Source: Sphingobium sp. SCG-1
GTDB taxonomy: Bacteria; Pseudomonadota; Alphaproteobacteria; Sphingomonadales; Sphingomonadaceae
DNA length: 64,000 nt
Reading direction: 5' to 3'
Assembly (NCBI RefSeq): GCF_002953135.1
Contig: NZ_CP026372.1
Coordinates: forward strand, 2,108,001-2,172,000
The position numbers and the translations under genes are program-made. Positions 18,772-26,321 of this stretch are shown in pieces (positions within the stretch are counted from its first letter, which is position 1; every line of letters begins with the position of its first letter). Under the pieces are notes generated by a model. It was given only the letters and a program-made list of their open reading frames with translations, was not told where the DNA came from and ran no database searches.

Positions 18772-20448
18772 TCAGTGTCGCCGCGCTGCCAGGCCGTTCG
18801 CGGCTGACAATACCGCCTGCACCGATGCCGTGGCGACGTCGGTGTCCATGCCCACACCAAAAACGGTAACGCCATCGGGCGTCCGGCATTCAACATAGGC
18901 GGCGGCGTTAACGTTGGACCCGACGCCGATCGCATGTTCACTGTAGTCCACGACATCCAGGTCGATGCCTAATTCGTCACGCAACGCACACAGAACGCCC
19001 GAGATAAGGCCATTGCCGCGTCCGGAAATGCTACGCTCCCCGCCCTCATGGCCGATCTTGCCGACGAACACGCGATCACCCGCAGCGCCAGTTTCGTGAT
19101 AGTCGATCAGCTTGTAAGGCTGGCCGGAGCCCAGGGCATAGTGCTTCTCAAATGCCTGCCAGATGTCGGCCGCGACCAATTCGCGGCTGGTATTGTCGGC
19201 CACCTCCTGCACTACGCGGCTGAAGTCGGCCTGCATGCGCTTGGGGAGCTTCAGGCCCTTATCCTGCTGCAAGACCCACGCAACGCCGCCCTTACCGGAC
19301 TGCGAATTGACGCGGATGACCGCTTCGTAGCTGCGGCCAAGATCGGCGGGATCGATCGGCAGATAGGGAACGTCCCAAATCTCGTCATTGCGCGTTTCCT
19401 GCGCGGCGAAGCCCTTCTTGATCGCGTCCTGATGACTGCCGGAGAAGGCAGTGAACACCAGTTCCCCTGCATAGGGATGGCGGGGATGCACGGGCAACTG
19501 ATTGCAATATTCGACTGTCTGGATAACGTCGTCGATATCCGAGAAGTCCAGTTCCGGCCGCACGCCCTGCGTATAGAGATTGAGGCCCAGCGTCACCAGA
19601 TCGACATTGCCGGTGCGCTCGCCATTGCCGAACAGGCAGCCCTCGACACGATCCGCGCCCGCCATCAGGCCCAGTTCGGCAGCGGCGACGCCAGTGCCGC
19701 GGTCGTTATGCGGATGCAGCGAGATCACGACATGATCGCGCTTGCTGATGTTCTTGCACATCCATTCGATCTGATCGGCGTAGATATTGGGGGAGGCGGC
19801 TTCGACCGTAGCGGGCAGGTTCAGGATCAGCGGCTTGTCGGCCGTCGGCTGGAGGATGTCCATCACCGCCTCGCAACATTCAAGGCTGAAATCGAGTTCG
19901 GCGGTGGAGAAGGTCTCCGGCGAATATTCGAAATGCCAGTCGGTGTTCGGTTGCTTGGCGGCTTCGTCGCGCAGGATCTTGGCGGCGTCGATGGCGATCT
20001 GCTTGATCTCGCTGCGCTCCATACCGAAGACGATGCGACGCCACGCAGGCGACACGGCGTTGTAGACGTGCACGATCGCGGAGCGCGCGCCTTGCAGGCT
20101 TTCGAAGCTCTTCTCGATCAGATCGCGACGTGCCTGCGTCAGAACCTGAATCGTCACATCATCAGGGATTTTGCCCGAACGGACGAGGCCGCTGATGAAG
20201 TCGAACTCGGTGGCTCCGGCCGAGGGGAAGCCGACTTCGATTTCCTTGACGCCCACGCGCAGCAGCAGGTCGAAAAAGCGCTGTTTCTTCTCCGCGTTCA
20301 TCGGATCGATCAGCGCCTGATTGCCGTCGCGCAGATCGGTGGAGAGCCAGCGCGGCGCGTGCGTGATGGTGCGGCCCGGCCATTGCCGGTCGGGCAAGTC
20401 AACTTGCGGAAACGGGCGGTACTTTTGTGAAGGATCGGTCAGCATCAT
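18772..20448 (-). CDS. leuA: 2-isopropylmalate synthase (long/yeast-like form)
   Basis: 558 residues; condenses acetyl-CoA and 2-oxoisovalerate in the first leucine-specific step. The LeuA type-2 layout is visible: LSTDLRDGNQALIDPM near residue 40, EVGFPSAGATEFDF, metal-ligand motif SLHPHND, and a C-terminal allosteric domain (roughly 430-558) with SGRGNGLISGVLCAL. I start at the ATG at 20448; a GTG at 20460 is in frame. Regulation is indicated by the upstream leader peptide and terminator (separate entries). Confidence 0.95.
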   Translation of the reverse strand: MMLTDPSQKYRPFPQVDLPDRQWPGRTITHAPRWLSTDLRDGNQALIDPMNAEKKQRFFDLLLRVGVKEIEVGFPSAGATEFDFISGLVRSGKIPDDVTIQVLTQARRDLIEKSFESLQGARSAIVHVYNAVSPAWRRIVFGMERSEIKQIAIDAAKILRDEAAKQPNTDWHFEYSPETFSTAELDFSLECCEAVMDILQPTADKPLILNLPATVEAASPNIYADQIEWMCKNISKRDHVVISLHPHNDRGTGVAAAELGLMAGADRVEGCLFGNGERTGNVDLVTLGLNLYTQGVRPELDFSDIDDVIQTVEYCNQLPVHPRHPYAGELVFTAFSGSHQDAIKKGFAAQETRNDEIWDVPYLPIDPADLGRSYEAVIRVNSQSGKGGVAWVLQQDKGLKLPKRMQADFSRVVQEVADNTSRELVAADIWQAFEKHYALGSGQPYKLIDYHETGAAGDRVFVGKIGHEGGERSISGRGNGLISGVLCALRDELGIDLDVVDYSEHAIGVGSNVNAAAYVECRTPDGVTVFGVGMDTDVATASVQAVLSAANGLAARRH

Positions 20449-20517
20449 GGAATTTGGCACTTCTTCATATGGCGGCGTCGTGACGCTTCGCCTTGGTCTG
20501 CGACATTTGCGATGGAA

Positions 20518-20578
20518 GCCCTTAGGCGCTGGTTGCTGCTTTCATGCGAAAGGCAACGCAAAAAACACGCCTAAGGGC
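20518..20578 (-). repeat. Long-range 11-bp inverted repeat enclosing a hairpin in the leuA leader
   Basis: GCCCTTAGGCG at 20518-20528 and CGCCTAAGGGC at 20568-20578 are perfectly complementary. The 39-base spacer itself holds a 10-bp hairpin at 20532-20557 (GTTGC, TG bulge, CTTTC / GAAAG GCAAC). The right arm is the core of the terminator-like hairpin, so the two structures are mutually exclusive in the leuA transcript. Confidence 0.7.
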
Positions 20579-20582
20579 GTGT
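20559..20582 (-). terminator. Attenuator-type intrinsic terminator before leuA
   Basis: Read on the minus strand: ACACGCC-CTTA-GGCGTGT (7-bp perfect stem, 4-base loop) directly followed by six T. It lies about 110 bases before the leuA start and overlaps the last codons and stop of the leucine-rich leader, the layout of an amino-acid attenuator. Confidence 0.8.
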
Positions 20583-20615
20583 AAGTCGTAGCAGGGGTAG
20601 AAGCGCGCGCTGCAT
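20571..20615 (-). CDS. leuL: leuA leader peptide (MQRALLPLLRLTRP)
   Basis: A 14-residue open frame with five leucine codons at positions 5, 6, 8, 9 and 11 (CTT, CTA, CTG, CTA, CTT), ending TAG inside the left arm of the terminator hairpin. An in-frame TAA four codons upstream of the ATG leaves no earlier ATG/GTG/TTG. No strong Shine-Dalgarno is visible. The position upstream of leuA and the leucine density make a leader peptide for ribosome-mediated attenuation the natural reading; this is established for leu operons of other proteobacteria but not tested here. A ribosome halted at codon 9 or 11 would physically cover the hairpin arm and let transcription through. Confidence 0.75.
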   Translation of the reverse strand: MQRALLPLLRLTRP

Positions 20616-20725
20616 GATGAGGCGCTTTTAACGGCAAGTGGTTAAAAAGGTCCAGCCGTTTTTGTCGAGGCGCGAAATTGTTTCGCAGACGCTCGTAATC
20701 GACTGCCCATTATGCCGGAGAGAGA

Positions 20726-20753
20726 GGGGGAGAGCCGTTCCAACGTCTCCCCC
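20726..20753 (-). terminator. Stem-loop after yceI
   Basis: An 8-bp perfect stem (GGGGGAGA / TCTCCCCC) with a 12-base loop lies 8 bases past the yceI stop. On the minus strand TCTCTCT follows, a weak U-tract, so termination is likely but not certain. It would separate yceI from leuA. Confidence 0.6.
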
Positions 20754-20760
20754 GAATCGC

Positions 20761-21387
20761 TTATTCCTTCTGGAACGCGGCGGTGATCTTCAACTCGATC
20801 TCGTCGCCCACCATCGGCACGCCATAGCCCATGCCAAAGTCGCTGCGCTTTATCATGGTGGTGGCATTGAAACCGACATTTTCCTTGCCGCCCATCTGCA
20901 GCACGCCCTTGCCCGCGCCATAGAAGGTCGCGTCCAGAACGACGGGCTTTGTGATGCCCTTGATAGTCAGATTGCCGCTAATGTCCGCAGTCGTGCCTTC
21001 GACCTTTACCGACGTGGACACGAAAGTCGCCGTCGGGAATTTGGCGCTGTCGAAGAAGTCCGGCTTCATCAGATGCTCGTCCAGCTTGGGGATGCCGGTC
21101 TTCAAATTGGCAATCGGAACCGTGATCGAAACCTTGGCAGCGGCGGGGTTCTTCGGGTCGAGCGCCAGCGTGCCGGTGGGCGCCGAAATCAGGCCCATAT
21201 TGTTGCTGAAGCCCATGTGATCGTAGGCAAACAGGATTTGCGTGTGGCTGGATTCAACAGTGTAGTTGCCGGCGGTCACCAGCGCGGGGTTGGGGGAACC
21301 GGGCTTTGCGGGCGCGCTTTGAGCGACAACGGCGGCGCTGCCAAGCAGGGCAAGTAAGGCGGCGGCGGGAAGCAGGGACTTGTGCAT
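20761..21387 (-). CDS. YceI-family periplasmic lipocalin-like protein
   Basis: 208 residues. Signal peptide MHKSLLPAAALLALLGSAAVVAQ, then a YceI domain (SSHTQILFAYDHMGFSNNMG, DFFDSAKFPTATFVST, FGMGYGVPMVGDEIEL). The family binds polyprenoid or amphiphilic ligands in the periplasm. Start at 21387 is set by GGAG six bases upstream; the ATG at 21393 is too close to it. The ilvC terminator ends only about 14 bases upstream, so transcription must come from readthrough or a promoter overlapping that region. Confidence 0.9.
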   Translation of the reverse strand: MHKSLLPAAALLALLGSAAVVAQSAPAKPGSPNPALVTAGNYTVESSHTQILFAYDHMGFSNNMGLISAPTGTLALDPKNPAAAKVSITVPIANLKTGIPKLDEHLMKPDFFDSAKFPTATFVSTSVKVEGTTADISGNLTIKGITKPVVLDATFYGAGKGVLQMGGKENVGFNATTMIKRSDFGMGYGVPMVGDEIELKITAAFQKE

Positions 21388-21400
21388 GGCCATCTCCAGT

Positions 21401-21439
21401 TTAAAACAAAAAGGACGCCGCCCTGAATAGGCGACGTCC
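21401..21439 (-). terminator. Intrinsic terminator after ilvC
   Basis: Minus strand: GGACGTCGCC and GGCGGCGTCC pair over 10 bp (one G-T wobble) with a 7-base loop, followed by TTTTTGTTTT. It lies 59 bases after the ilvC stop and immediately before yceI. Confidence 0.88.
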
Positions 21440-21497
21440 CCGAAACATTCCAGTTGCAAAACGGAGTTGAACGGCAACTCAGCGTTTCAACACAGGG

Positions 21498-22517
21498 TCA
21501 GTTCTTTTCCTTGTCCACCAGCTTGTTCGCGCCAATCCATGGCATCATCGCGCGGAGTTCTGCGCCCGTCTTTTCGATCGGATGCGCAGCGGCGAGCTTG
21601 CGGCTGGCCTTCAGTTCGGGCTGGCCTGCACGGTTGTCGAGGATGAAGCGCTTCACGAAGCGTCCGGCCTGAATGTCTTCCAGAACGCGCTTCATTTCCT
21701 TCTTGGTCTCGTCGGTGATGATGCGGGGGCCGGTGTGGATGTCGCCATATTCGGCGGTGTTGCTGATCGAATAGCGCATGTTGGCGATGCCGCCTTCATA
21801 CATCAGGTCGACGATCAGCTTCACTTCGTGGAGGCATTCGAAATAGGCCATTTCAGGCGCATAGCCCGCTTCCGTCAGCGTTTCGAAACCGGCCTGGATC
21901 AGGTGAGTCAAGCCGCCGCACAGAACGGCCTGCTCGCCGAACAGGTCGGTTTCGCACTCTTCCCGGAACGTCGTTTCGATAACGCCCGAGCGCCCGCCGC
22001 CTACGGCAGAGGCATAGGACAGCGCAACGTCATGCGCATTGCCGGTCGAATCCTGCGCGATGGCGATCAGGCAGGGAACGCCGCCGCCGCGTACATATTC
22101 GCTACGGACGGTGTGGCCCGGACCCTTGGGCGCGATCATGAAGACGTCGAGGTCGGCGCGCGGCTCGATCAGGCCGAAGTGAACGTTAAGGCCATGGGCG
22201 AAAGCAAGCGCCGCGCCCTGCTTCATATTGGCGTGCAGATCGTCCGCATAGATCGCGGCCTGATGCTCGTCCGGCGCCAGGATCATGACGATGTCGGCCC
22301 ATGCGGCGGCTTCGGCGTTGCTCATCACCTTGAAGCCTGCGCCTTCGGCCTTCTTCGCGGTGGCCGAGCCGGGACGTAGCGCGATCGCGACTTCGGTGAC
22401 GCCGCTGTCGCGCAGGTTCTGCGCATGGGCGTGACCCTGGCTGCCATAGCCGACGATGGCGATCTTCTTGCCCTTGATCAGGCCGATGTCCGCATCACGA
22501 TCATAATAAACGCGCAT
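21498..22517 (-). CDS. ilvC: Ketol-acid reductoisomerase (class I)
   Basis: 339 residues, the short class I length. It converts acetolactate or acetohydroxybutyrate to the dihydroxy acid with NADPH and Mg. N-terminal Rossmann motif GYGSQGHAHAQNLRDSG (about 24-40); C-terminal knotted domain with the metal ligands in DLFGEQAVLCGG and ECLHEVKLIVDLMYEGG. Same strand as ilvN (63-base gap), so the order ilvB-orf-ilvN-ilvC forms one pathway block ending in a strong terminator. Confidence 0.97.
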   Translation of the reverse strand: MRVYYDRDADIGLIKGKKIAIVGYGSQGHAHAQNLRDSGVTEVAIALRPGSATAKKAEGAGFKVMSNAEAAAWADIVMILAPDEHQAAIYADDLHANMKQGAALAFAHGLNVHFGLIEPRADLDVFMIAPKGPGHTVRSEYVRGGGVPCLIAIAQDSTGNAHDVALSYASAVGGGRSGVIETTFREECETDLFGEQAVLCGGLTHLIQAGFETLTEAGYAPEMAYFECLHEVKLIVDLMYEGGIANMRYSISNTAEYGDIHTGPRIITDETKKEMKRVLEDIQAGRFVKRFILDNRAGQPELKASRKLAAAHPIEKTGAELRAMMPWIGANKLVDKEKN

Positions 22518-22580
22518 GGTAAGTGTCTTCCCTCTTAAGCTGAAACAATAGTGTGAAGTTGATGCCCGAACGGGCGGATT

Positions 22581-23096
22581 TTAGATGGCGTCCTTGCCCC
22601 GGATCAGGCCCACGACGCCAGTGCGGCCGATCTCCACCAGGCCGATCTGCCGCATTAATCCTGCAAAGGTGTCGATCTTTTCGGTCGTGCCGGTGATCTC
22701 GAAGATGAAGCTTTCGATGGTCGTGTCGACCACCTTGGCGCGGAACACTTCGGCGAGGCGCAGTGCTTCGATGCGATGATCGCCGGTGCCCGCAACTTTC
22801 ACGAGCGCGAGTTCGCGCTCCACATAAGGGCCAGCTTCGGTGAGATCGACGACCCGGTGCACGGGAACCAGCCGGTCGAGCTGCGCGATGATCTGGTCGA
22901 TCACGCGCGGCGGGCCGGCCGTCACGATCGTGATGCGGCTGATCGAATGGTCCTGCGTGATGTCCGCGACCGTCAGGCTCTCGATATTATAGCCGCGCGC
23001 GGTGAACATTCCCGCAATTCGCGCGAGGATGCCCGCTTCGTTGGCGACGGTGAGCGAGAGGACGTGCCGTTCGCTCTGTTCCTCGGTGATGTGCAT
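22581..23096 (-). CDS. ilvN: Acetolactate synthase small (regulatory) subunit
   Basis: 171 residues. N-terminal ACT domain starting RHVLSLTVANEAGILARIAGMF, with GYNIESLTVA, followed by the C-terminal domain (VGTTEKIDTFAGLMRQIGL-like end). It confers valine feedback on the catalytic IlvB subunit. Its ATG shares a base with the stop of the preceding gene (TGATG), so translation is coupled to that gene rather than directly to ilvB. Confidence 0.95.
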   Translation of the reverse strand: MHITEEQSERHVLSLTVANEAGILARIAGMFTARGYNIESLTVADITQDHSISRITIVTAGPPRVIDQIIAQLDRLVPVHRVVDLTEAGPYVERELALVKVAGTGDHRIEALRLAEVFRAKVVDTTIESFIFEITGTTEKIDTFAGLMRQIGLVEIGRTGVVGLIRGKDAI

Positions 23097-23449
23097 CAGA
23101 TCGTCTCTTCTTTATCGTCTTTGTCTTCGTAATGGCGTTTGACGGAGAGCATACCCGCAAAGGCGAAATGCCAGCCGCCATCGCCGCTGCGATGGGCAAT
23201 CCTGACGGGGAAACCTACTACCGCATCGAAGATACGGGAGAGGTGTTCGCCGACATAACGGGGGCTTACCAGCAACCGCGCAAAGCGCCGCCCGTGATAA
23301 TCAAAGCCCTCGTCTAATATGATCTCCCATTCCGCATTCGCCTCATCTTCGTGATCGACGCTCCACCCGCCGAGTTCCTGGACGCCTGTCTTGCGTTCAA
23401 AATCCCATGGTTCGGTGATGTGGATCGCGAGCTTCAGATGGCTGGTCAC
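23096..23449 (-). CDS. Unknown protein encoded between ilvB and ilvN
   Basis: 117 residues from a GTG at 23449, 10 bases after the ilvB stop. I do not recognise the family. It starts TSHLKLAIHITEPWDFERKTG and contains a polar, acidic stretch (DHEDEANAEWEIILDEGFDYHG), then YVGEHLSRIFDAVVGFPVRIA and a charged tail. No signal peptide or membrane segment, so cytosolic. Its stop overlaps the ilvN start by one base, indicating translational coupling and a real gene. A role in the level or assembly of acetolactate synthase is a guess from position only. Confidence 0.75.
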   Translation of the reverse strand: MTSHLKLAIHITEPWDFERKTGVQELGGWSVDHEDEANAEWEIILDEGFDYHGRRFARLLVSPRYVGEHLSRIFDAVVGFPVRIAHRSGDGGWHFAFAGMLSVKRHYEDKDDKEETI

Positions 23450-23459
23450 ATGATGGCTT

Positions 23460-25268
23460 TCAGACGAGGGCCTTCGCTTCGTCGTCCATCGTGCCCGAAA
23501 CCATTGTCGGATCAAGCAGCATGTCGATATGCGCCGCACCCGATGGTATCATCGGGAAACAGTTCGACAGCTTCGCCACGCGGCAGTCGACCAGCACGGG
23601 GCCGGGCGTATCGATCATTTTCCGGATGCCCGCCGCCAATTCGTCATGCGTTTCGATCCGCAGCGCGGTCCAGCCATAGGCTTCGGCGAGCTTCACGAAG
23701 TCGGGCAGACTGTCGCTGTAGCTTTCCGAATAGCGGCTTTCATAGGTCAGTTCCTGCCATTGCCGGACCATGCCCATATATTCGTTGTTCAGGATGAAGA
23801 TCTTGACCGGCAGACGATATTGCGTCGCGGTGCCCAGTTCCTGAATGTTCATCTGGATCGAAGCGTCGCCCGCGATGTCGATGACCAGCGCATCGGGATT
23901 GCCGAGTTGCGCGCCGATCGCTGCGGGCAGGCCATAGCCCATGGTGCCAAGGCCGCCGGAGGTCAGCCACTTGTTCGGATCGTCGAAGTGGAAGTGCTGC
24001 GCCGCCCACATCTGATGCTGGCCGACTTCGGTCGTGATGACGACATCCCGCCCGCGCGTCGCGGCATAGAGGTCCGCAATCGCGCGCTGCGGCATGATCT
24101 CGTCGCCGGTCTCGACATAATCGAGGCTGCGGCGTGCGCGCCAGCCTTCGATCCGCGCCCACCATTCGGAGAAATCCGGCTTGGCGTAACCGCGCTTCTT
24201 CAGCAGGGCGATCATGTCGGCCATGACGCTGCCAACGTCGCCGATGACTGCCAGATCGGCGATGATGTTCTTGTTGACCGAGCTTCGGTCGATATCGACG
24301 TGGATTTTCTTGCTGTCAGGCGAGAAGGCGTCGATGCGACCGGTCACGCGATCGTCGAAGCGTGCGCCGAGGCAGAGAATCAGGTCCGCCTTGTTCATCG
24401 TGAAATTGGCTTCGTAGGTGCCGTGCATGCCGAGCATGCCGAGCCACTGCTTGCCAGATGCCGGATACGCGCCAAGACCCATCAACGTCGAGGTGACGGG
24501 CGCGCCGGTCATCTCCGCTAATTCACGCAGCAATTCGGACGCATGCGGTCCCGAATTGATAATGCCGCCGCCAGTGTAGAGGATGGGGCGTTCCGCCGCC
24601 ATCAGCATGTCCACAGCGGCTTCGATCACGCGCGTTTCGGCCTTGAACTCAGGGCGATAGCTTGGATGCTCGACAGGCTCCGGGCGGCCATAGGGCGCAG
24701 TCGCGACCTGAACGTCCTTGGGGATGTCGATCACGACGGGGCCGGGACGCCCTGACGTAGCGATGTGGAACGCTTCATGGATGATGTGGGCGAGCTTGAT
24801 CGGCGACTTCACCAAATAGTTGTGTTTGGTGCAGTGCCGCGTCAGGCCGACGGTGTCCGCTTCCTGAAAGGCGTCCGTGCCGATCAGATGCGTGGCGACC
24901 TGGCCCGTGATGACGACCATTGGAATGGAGTCCATCAGCGCATCGGTGATGCCGGTGATAGCGTTCGTCGCGCCGGGGCCGGATGTGACGAGGACGACGC
25001 CGGGCTTGCCGGTGGAACGCGCATAGCCTTCGGCGGCATGGGTCGCAGCTTGCTCATGACGGACGAGGATGTGCTTGATCTTCGGATGCGCATAGAGCGC
25101 ATCGTAAATGGGCAGCACTGCGCCGCCGGGATAGCCGAATACGACTTCCACACCCAGATCGACCAGACATTCGCACAAGATGTCGGCGCCACTGCGCTCC
25201 CGCTGTTTTTCCGGCTCGGGATTGCCCGCGCCATATTCAGCCTGCGCAACGGCCTGGAAGTCGGCCAC
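23460..25268 (-). CDS. ilvB: Acetolactate synthase large (catalytic) subunit
   Basis: 602 residues; ThDP-, FAD- and Mg-dependent enzyme joining two pyruvates, or pyruvate and 2-oxobutyrate. Three thiamine-enzyme domains: the catalytic Glu in VRHEQAATHAAEGYARS, FAD middle domain (LGARFDDRVTGR) and C-terminal ThDP motif GDASIQMNIQELGTATQ. The GTG at 25268 is preferred: AGGAG sits 7 bases upstream and the family start (ADFQAVAQ) follows. The open frame continues 35 codons upstream only through a promoter-like region. Confidence 0.95.
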   Translation of the reverse strand: MADFQAVAQAEYGAGNPEPEKQRERSGADILCECLVDLGVEVVFGYPGGAVLPIYDALYAHPKIKHILVRHEQAATHAAEGYARSTGKPGVVLVTSGPGATNAITGITDALMDSIPMVVITGQVATHLIGTDAFQEADTVGLTRHCTKHNYLVKSPIKLAHIIHEAFHIATSGRPGPVVIDIPKDVQVATAPYGRPEPVEHPSYRPEFKAETRVIEAAVDMLMAAERPILYTGGGIINSGPHASELLRELAEMTGAPVTSTLMGLGAYPASGKQWLGMLGMHGTYEANFTMNKADLILCLGARFDDRVTGRIDAFSPDSKKIHVDIDRSSVNKNIIADLAVIGDVGSVMADMIALLKKRGYAKPDFSEWWARIEGWRARRSLDYVETGDEIMPQRAIADLYAATRGRDVVITTEVGQHQMWAAQHFHFDDPNKWLTSGGLGTMGYGLPAAIGAQLGNPDALVIDIAGDASIQMNIQELGTATQYRLPVKIFILNNEYMGMVRQWQELTYESRYSESYSDSLPDFVKLAEAYGWTALRIETHDELAAGIRKMIDTPGPVLVDCRVAKLSNCFPMIPSGAAHIDMLLDPTMVSGTMDDEAKALV

Positions 25269-25344
25269 GTGAAATCTCCTGTCTGCTGTGAATGTGCGCC
25301 ATGGGCCAGTCCTGACGGGATGACAAGTGCACGTTACGGAAGGG

Positions 25345-25373
25345 CCTCTATGTGTTATAAAGTGCCATGTCAA
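25345..25373 (-). promoter_or_regulatory. Candidate sigma-70 promoter for the ilvB operon
   Basis: TTGACA (perfect -35) at 25373-25368, a 17-base spacer and TAGAGG (3 of 6 to TATAAT) at 25350-25345, about 75 bases before the ilvB GTG and just past the miaA stop. The -10 is weak. Confidence 0.4.
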
Positions 25374-25379
25374 CAGCTT

Positions 25380-26321
25380 TTATTGTAATAAAGTTATAAC
25401 ATTGTCTGTAATATTATTATCGATTGCTTCTCTTGCCCGTGTCCAGTTGGGAGGGGGCTGATTGGAGAACCAGGTATATTGCCGCTTGGCATATTGCCGC
25501 GTTGCCAGCCGCCCGCGCTCAAGCATGGTTTCGCGATCTATTTCGCTCGACATCCAGGCTGCCACTTCGCGAACGCCAATTGCGCGCATGACAGGCAATT
25601 CAGGCATCAACTTCCTAGTCAAGATCGCGCGTACTTCGTCGGCCGCGCCGTGCGCAACCATGGCCTCAAAGCGAGCGTCGCATCGATCGAGTAGCCAATC
25701 ACGCGGGGGCAGCAGGATCAGCGGACGCAAAGCGATATCCTTGCCGATGCCACCTACCTTATCCGCCTGCCACGCGCTGATCGGGCGGCCTGTGGATCGC
25801 ACGACCTCCAGCGCACGGGCGACGCGCGTGGTGTCGGCGGGGGCGAGGCGCTGTGCCGCTTCGGGATCTTCCCGGCCTAGAGCGGCATAGGCATCGGCGA
25901 CCGGCATCGCCCGAACTGCCATGCGAATCTCCGGGTCGATATCGGGGACAGGGGCAATGCCGTCCAGCAGTGTTCGTATATAAAGCCCCGTGCCGCCCAC
26001 TAATATCGGTAGCTTGCCTGCCGCGTGGGCGCTGGCGATCTCCGCTTTGGCTTCTGCCGCCCACCGGGGAGCGGAACAGGCCTCCGCTCCGTCGATGTGG
26101 CCGAAGAGGCGGTGTGGTACGCGCGCCATTTCTTCGGGCGAGGGGCGGGCGGACAGGATCGCGAGATCACGATAGACCTGGCTCGCGTCGCAATTGATGA
26201 CGACGCCATCGGCCCGCTCGGCGAGCGCAATGGCGAGCGCGCTCTTGCCGCTGGCGGTCGGCCCGGCAATAAGCGCCAGCGGCGGGCGGGATTCGCCGGT
26301 TCTGATATTGGGAGTGTCCAT
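25380..26321 (-). CDS. miaA: tRNA dimethylallyltransferase
   Basis: 313 residues; adds dimethylallyl to A37 of tRNAs reading UNN codons. P-loop GPTASGKS at about residues 20-27, the INCDASQVYRDLAILSARPS motif, GGTGLYIRTLLDG, and the C-terminal RQYAKRQYTWFSNQ tRNA-binding stretch. The start ATG overlaps the serB start codon on the other strand (bases 26319-26322, CATG). Same strand as ilvB, which follows after 111 bases. Confidence 0.95.
   Translation of the reverse strand: MDTPNIRTGESRPPLALIAGPTASGKSALAIALAERADGVVINCDASQVYRDLAILSARPSPEEMARVPHRLFGHIDGAEACSAPRWAAEAKAEIASAHAAGKLPILVGGTGLYIRTLLDGIAPVPDIDPEIRMAVRAMPVADAYAALGREDPEAAQRLAPADTTRVARALEVVRSTGRPISAWQADKVGGIGKDIALRPLILLPPRDWLLDRCDARFEAMVAHGAADEVRAILTRKLMPELPVMRAIGVREVAAWMSSEIDRETMLERGRLATRQYAKRQYTWFSNQPPPNWTRAREAIDNNITDNVITLLQ

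Noticed and set aside
19048..20430. 460-codon plus-strand frame opposite leuA
   Set aside because: Shadow of leuA; no coherent protein features.
20522..20545. Seven-codon frame MKAATSA on the minus strand in the leuA leader
   Set aside because: Too short, no leucine content, and it lies in the enclosed hairpin; probably chance.
25351..25371. Six-codon frame MALYNT before ilvB as a leader peptide
   Set aside because: It has no Ile/Val enrichment and no hairpin with a T-run follows, so attenuation is not supported.
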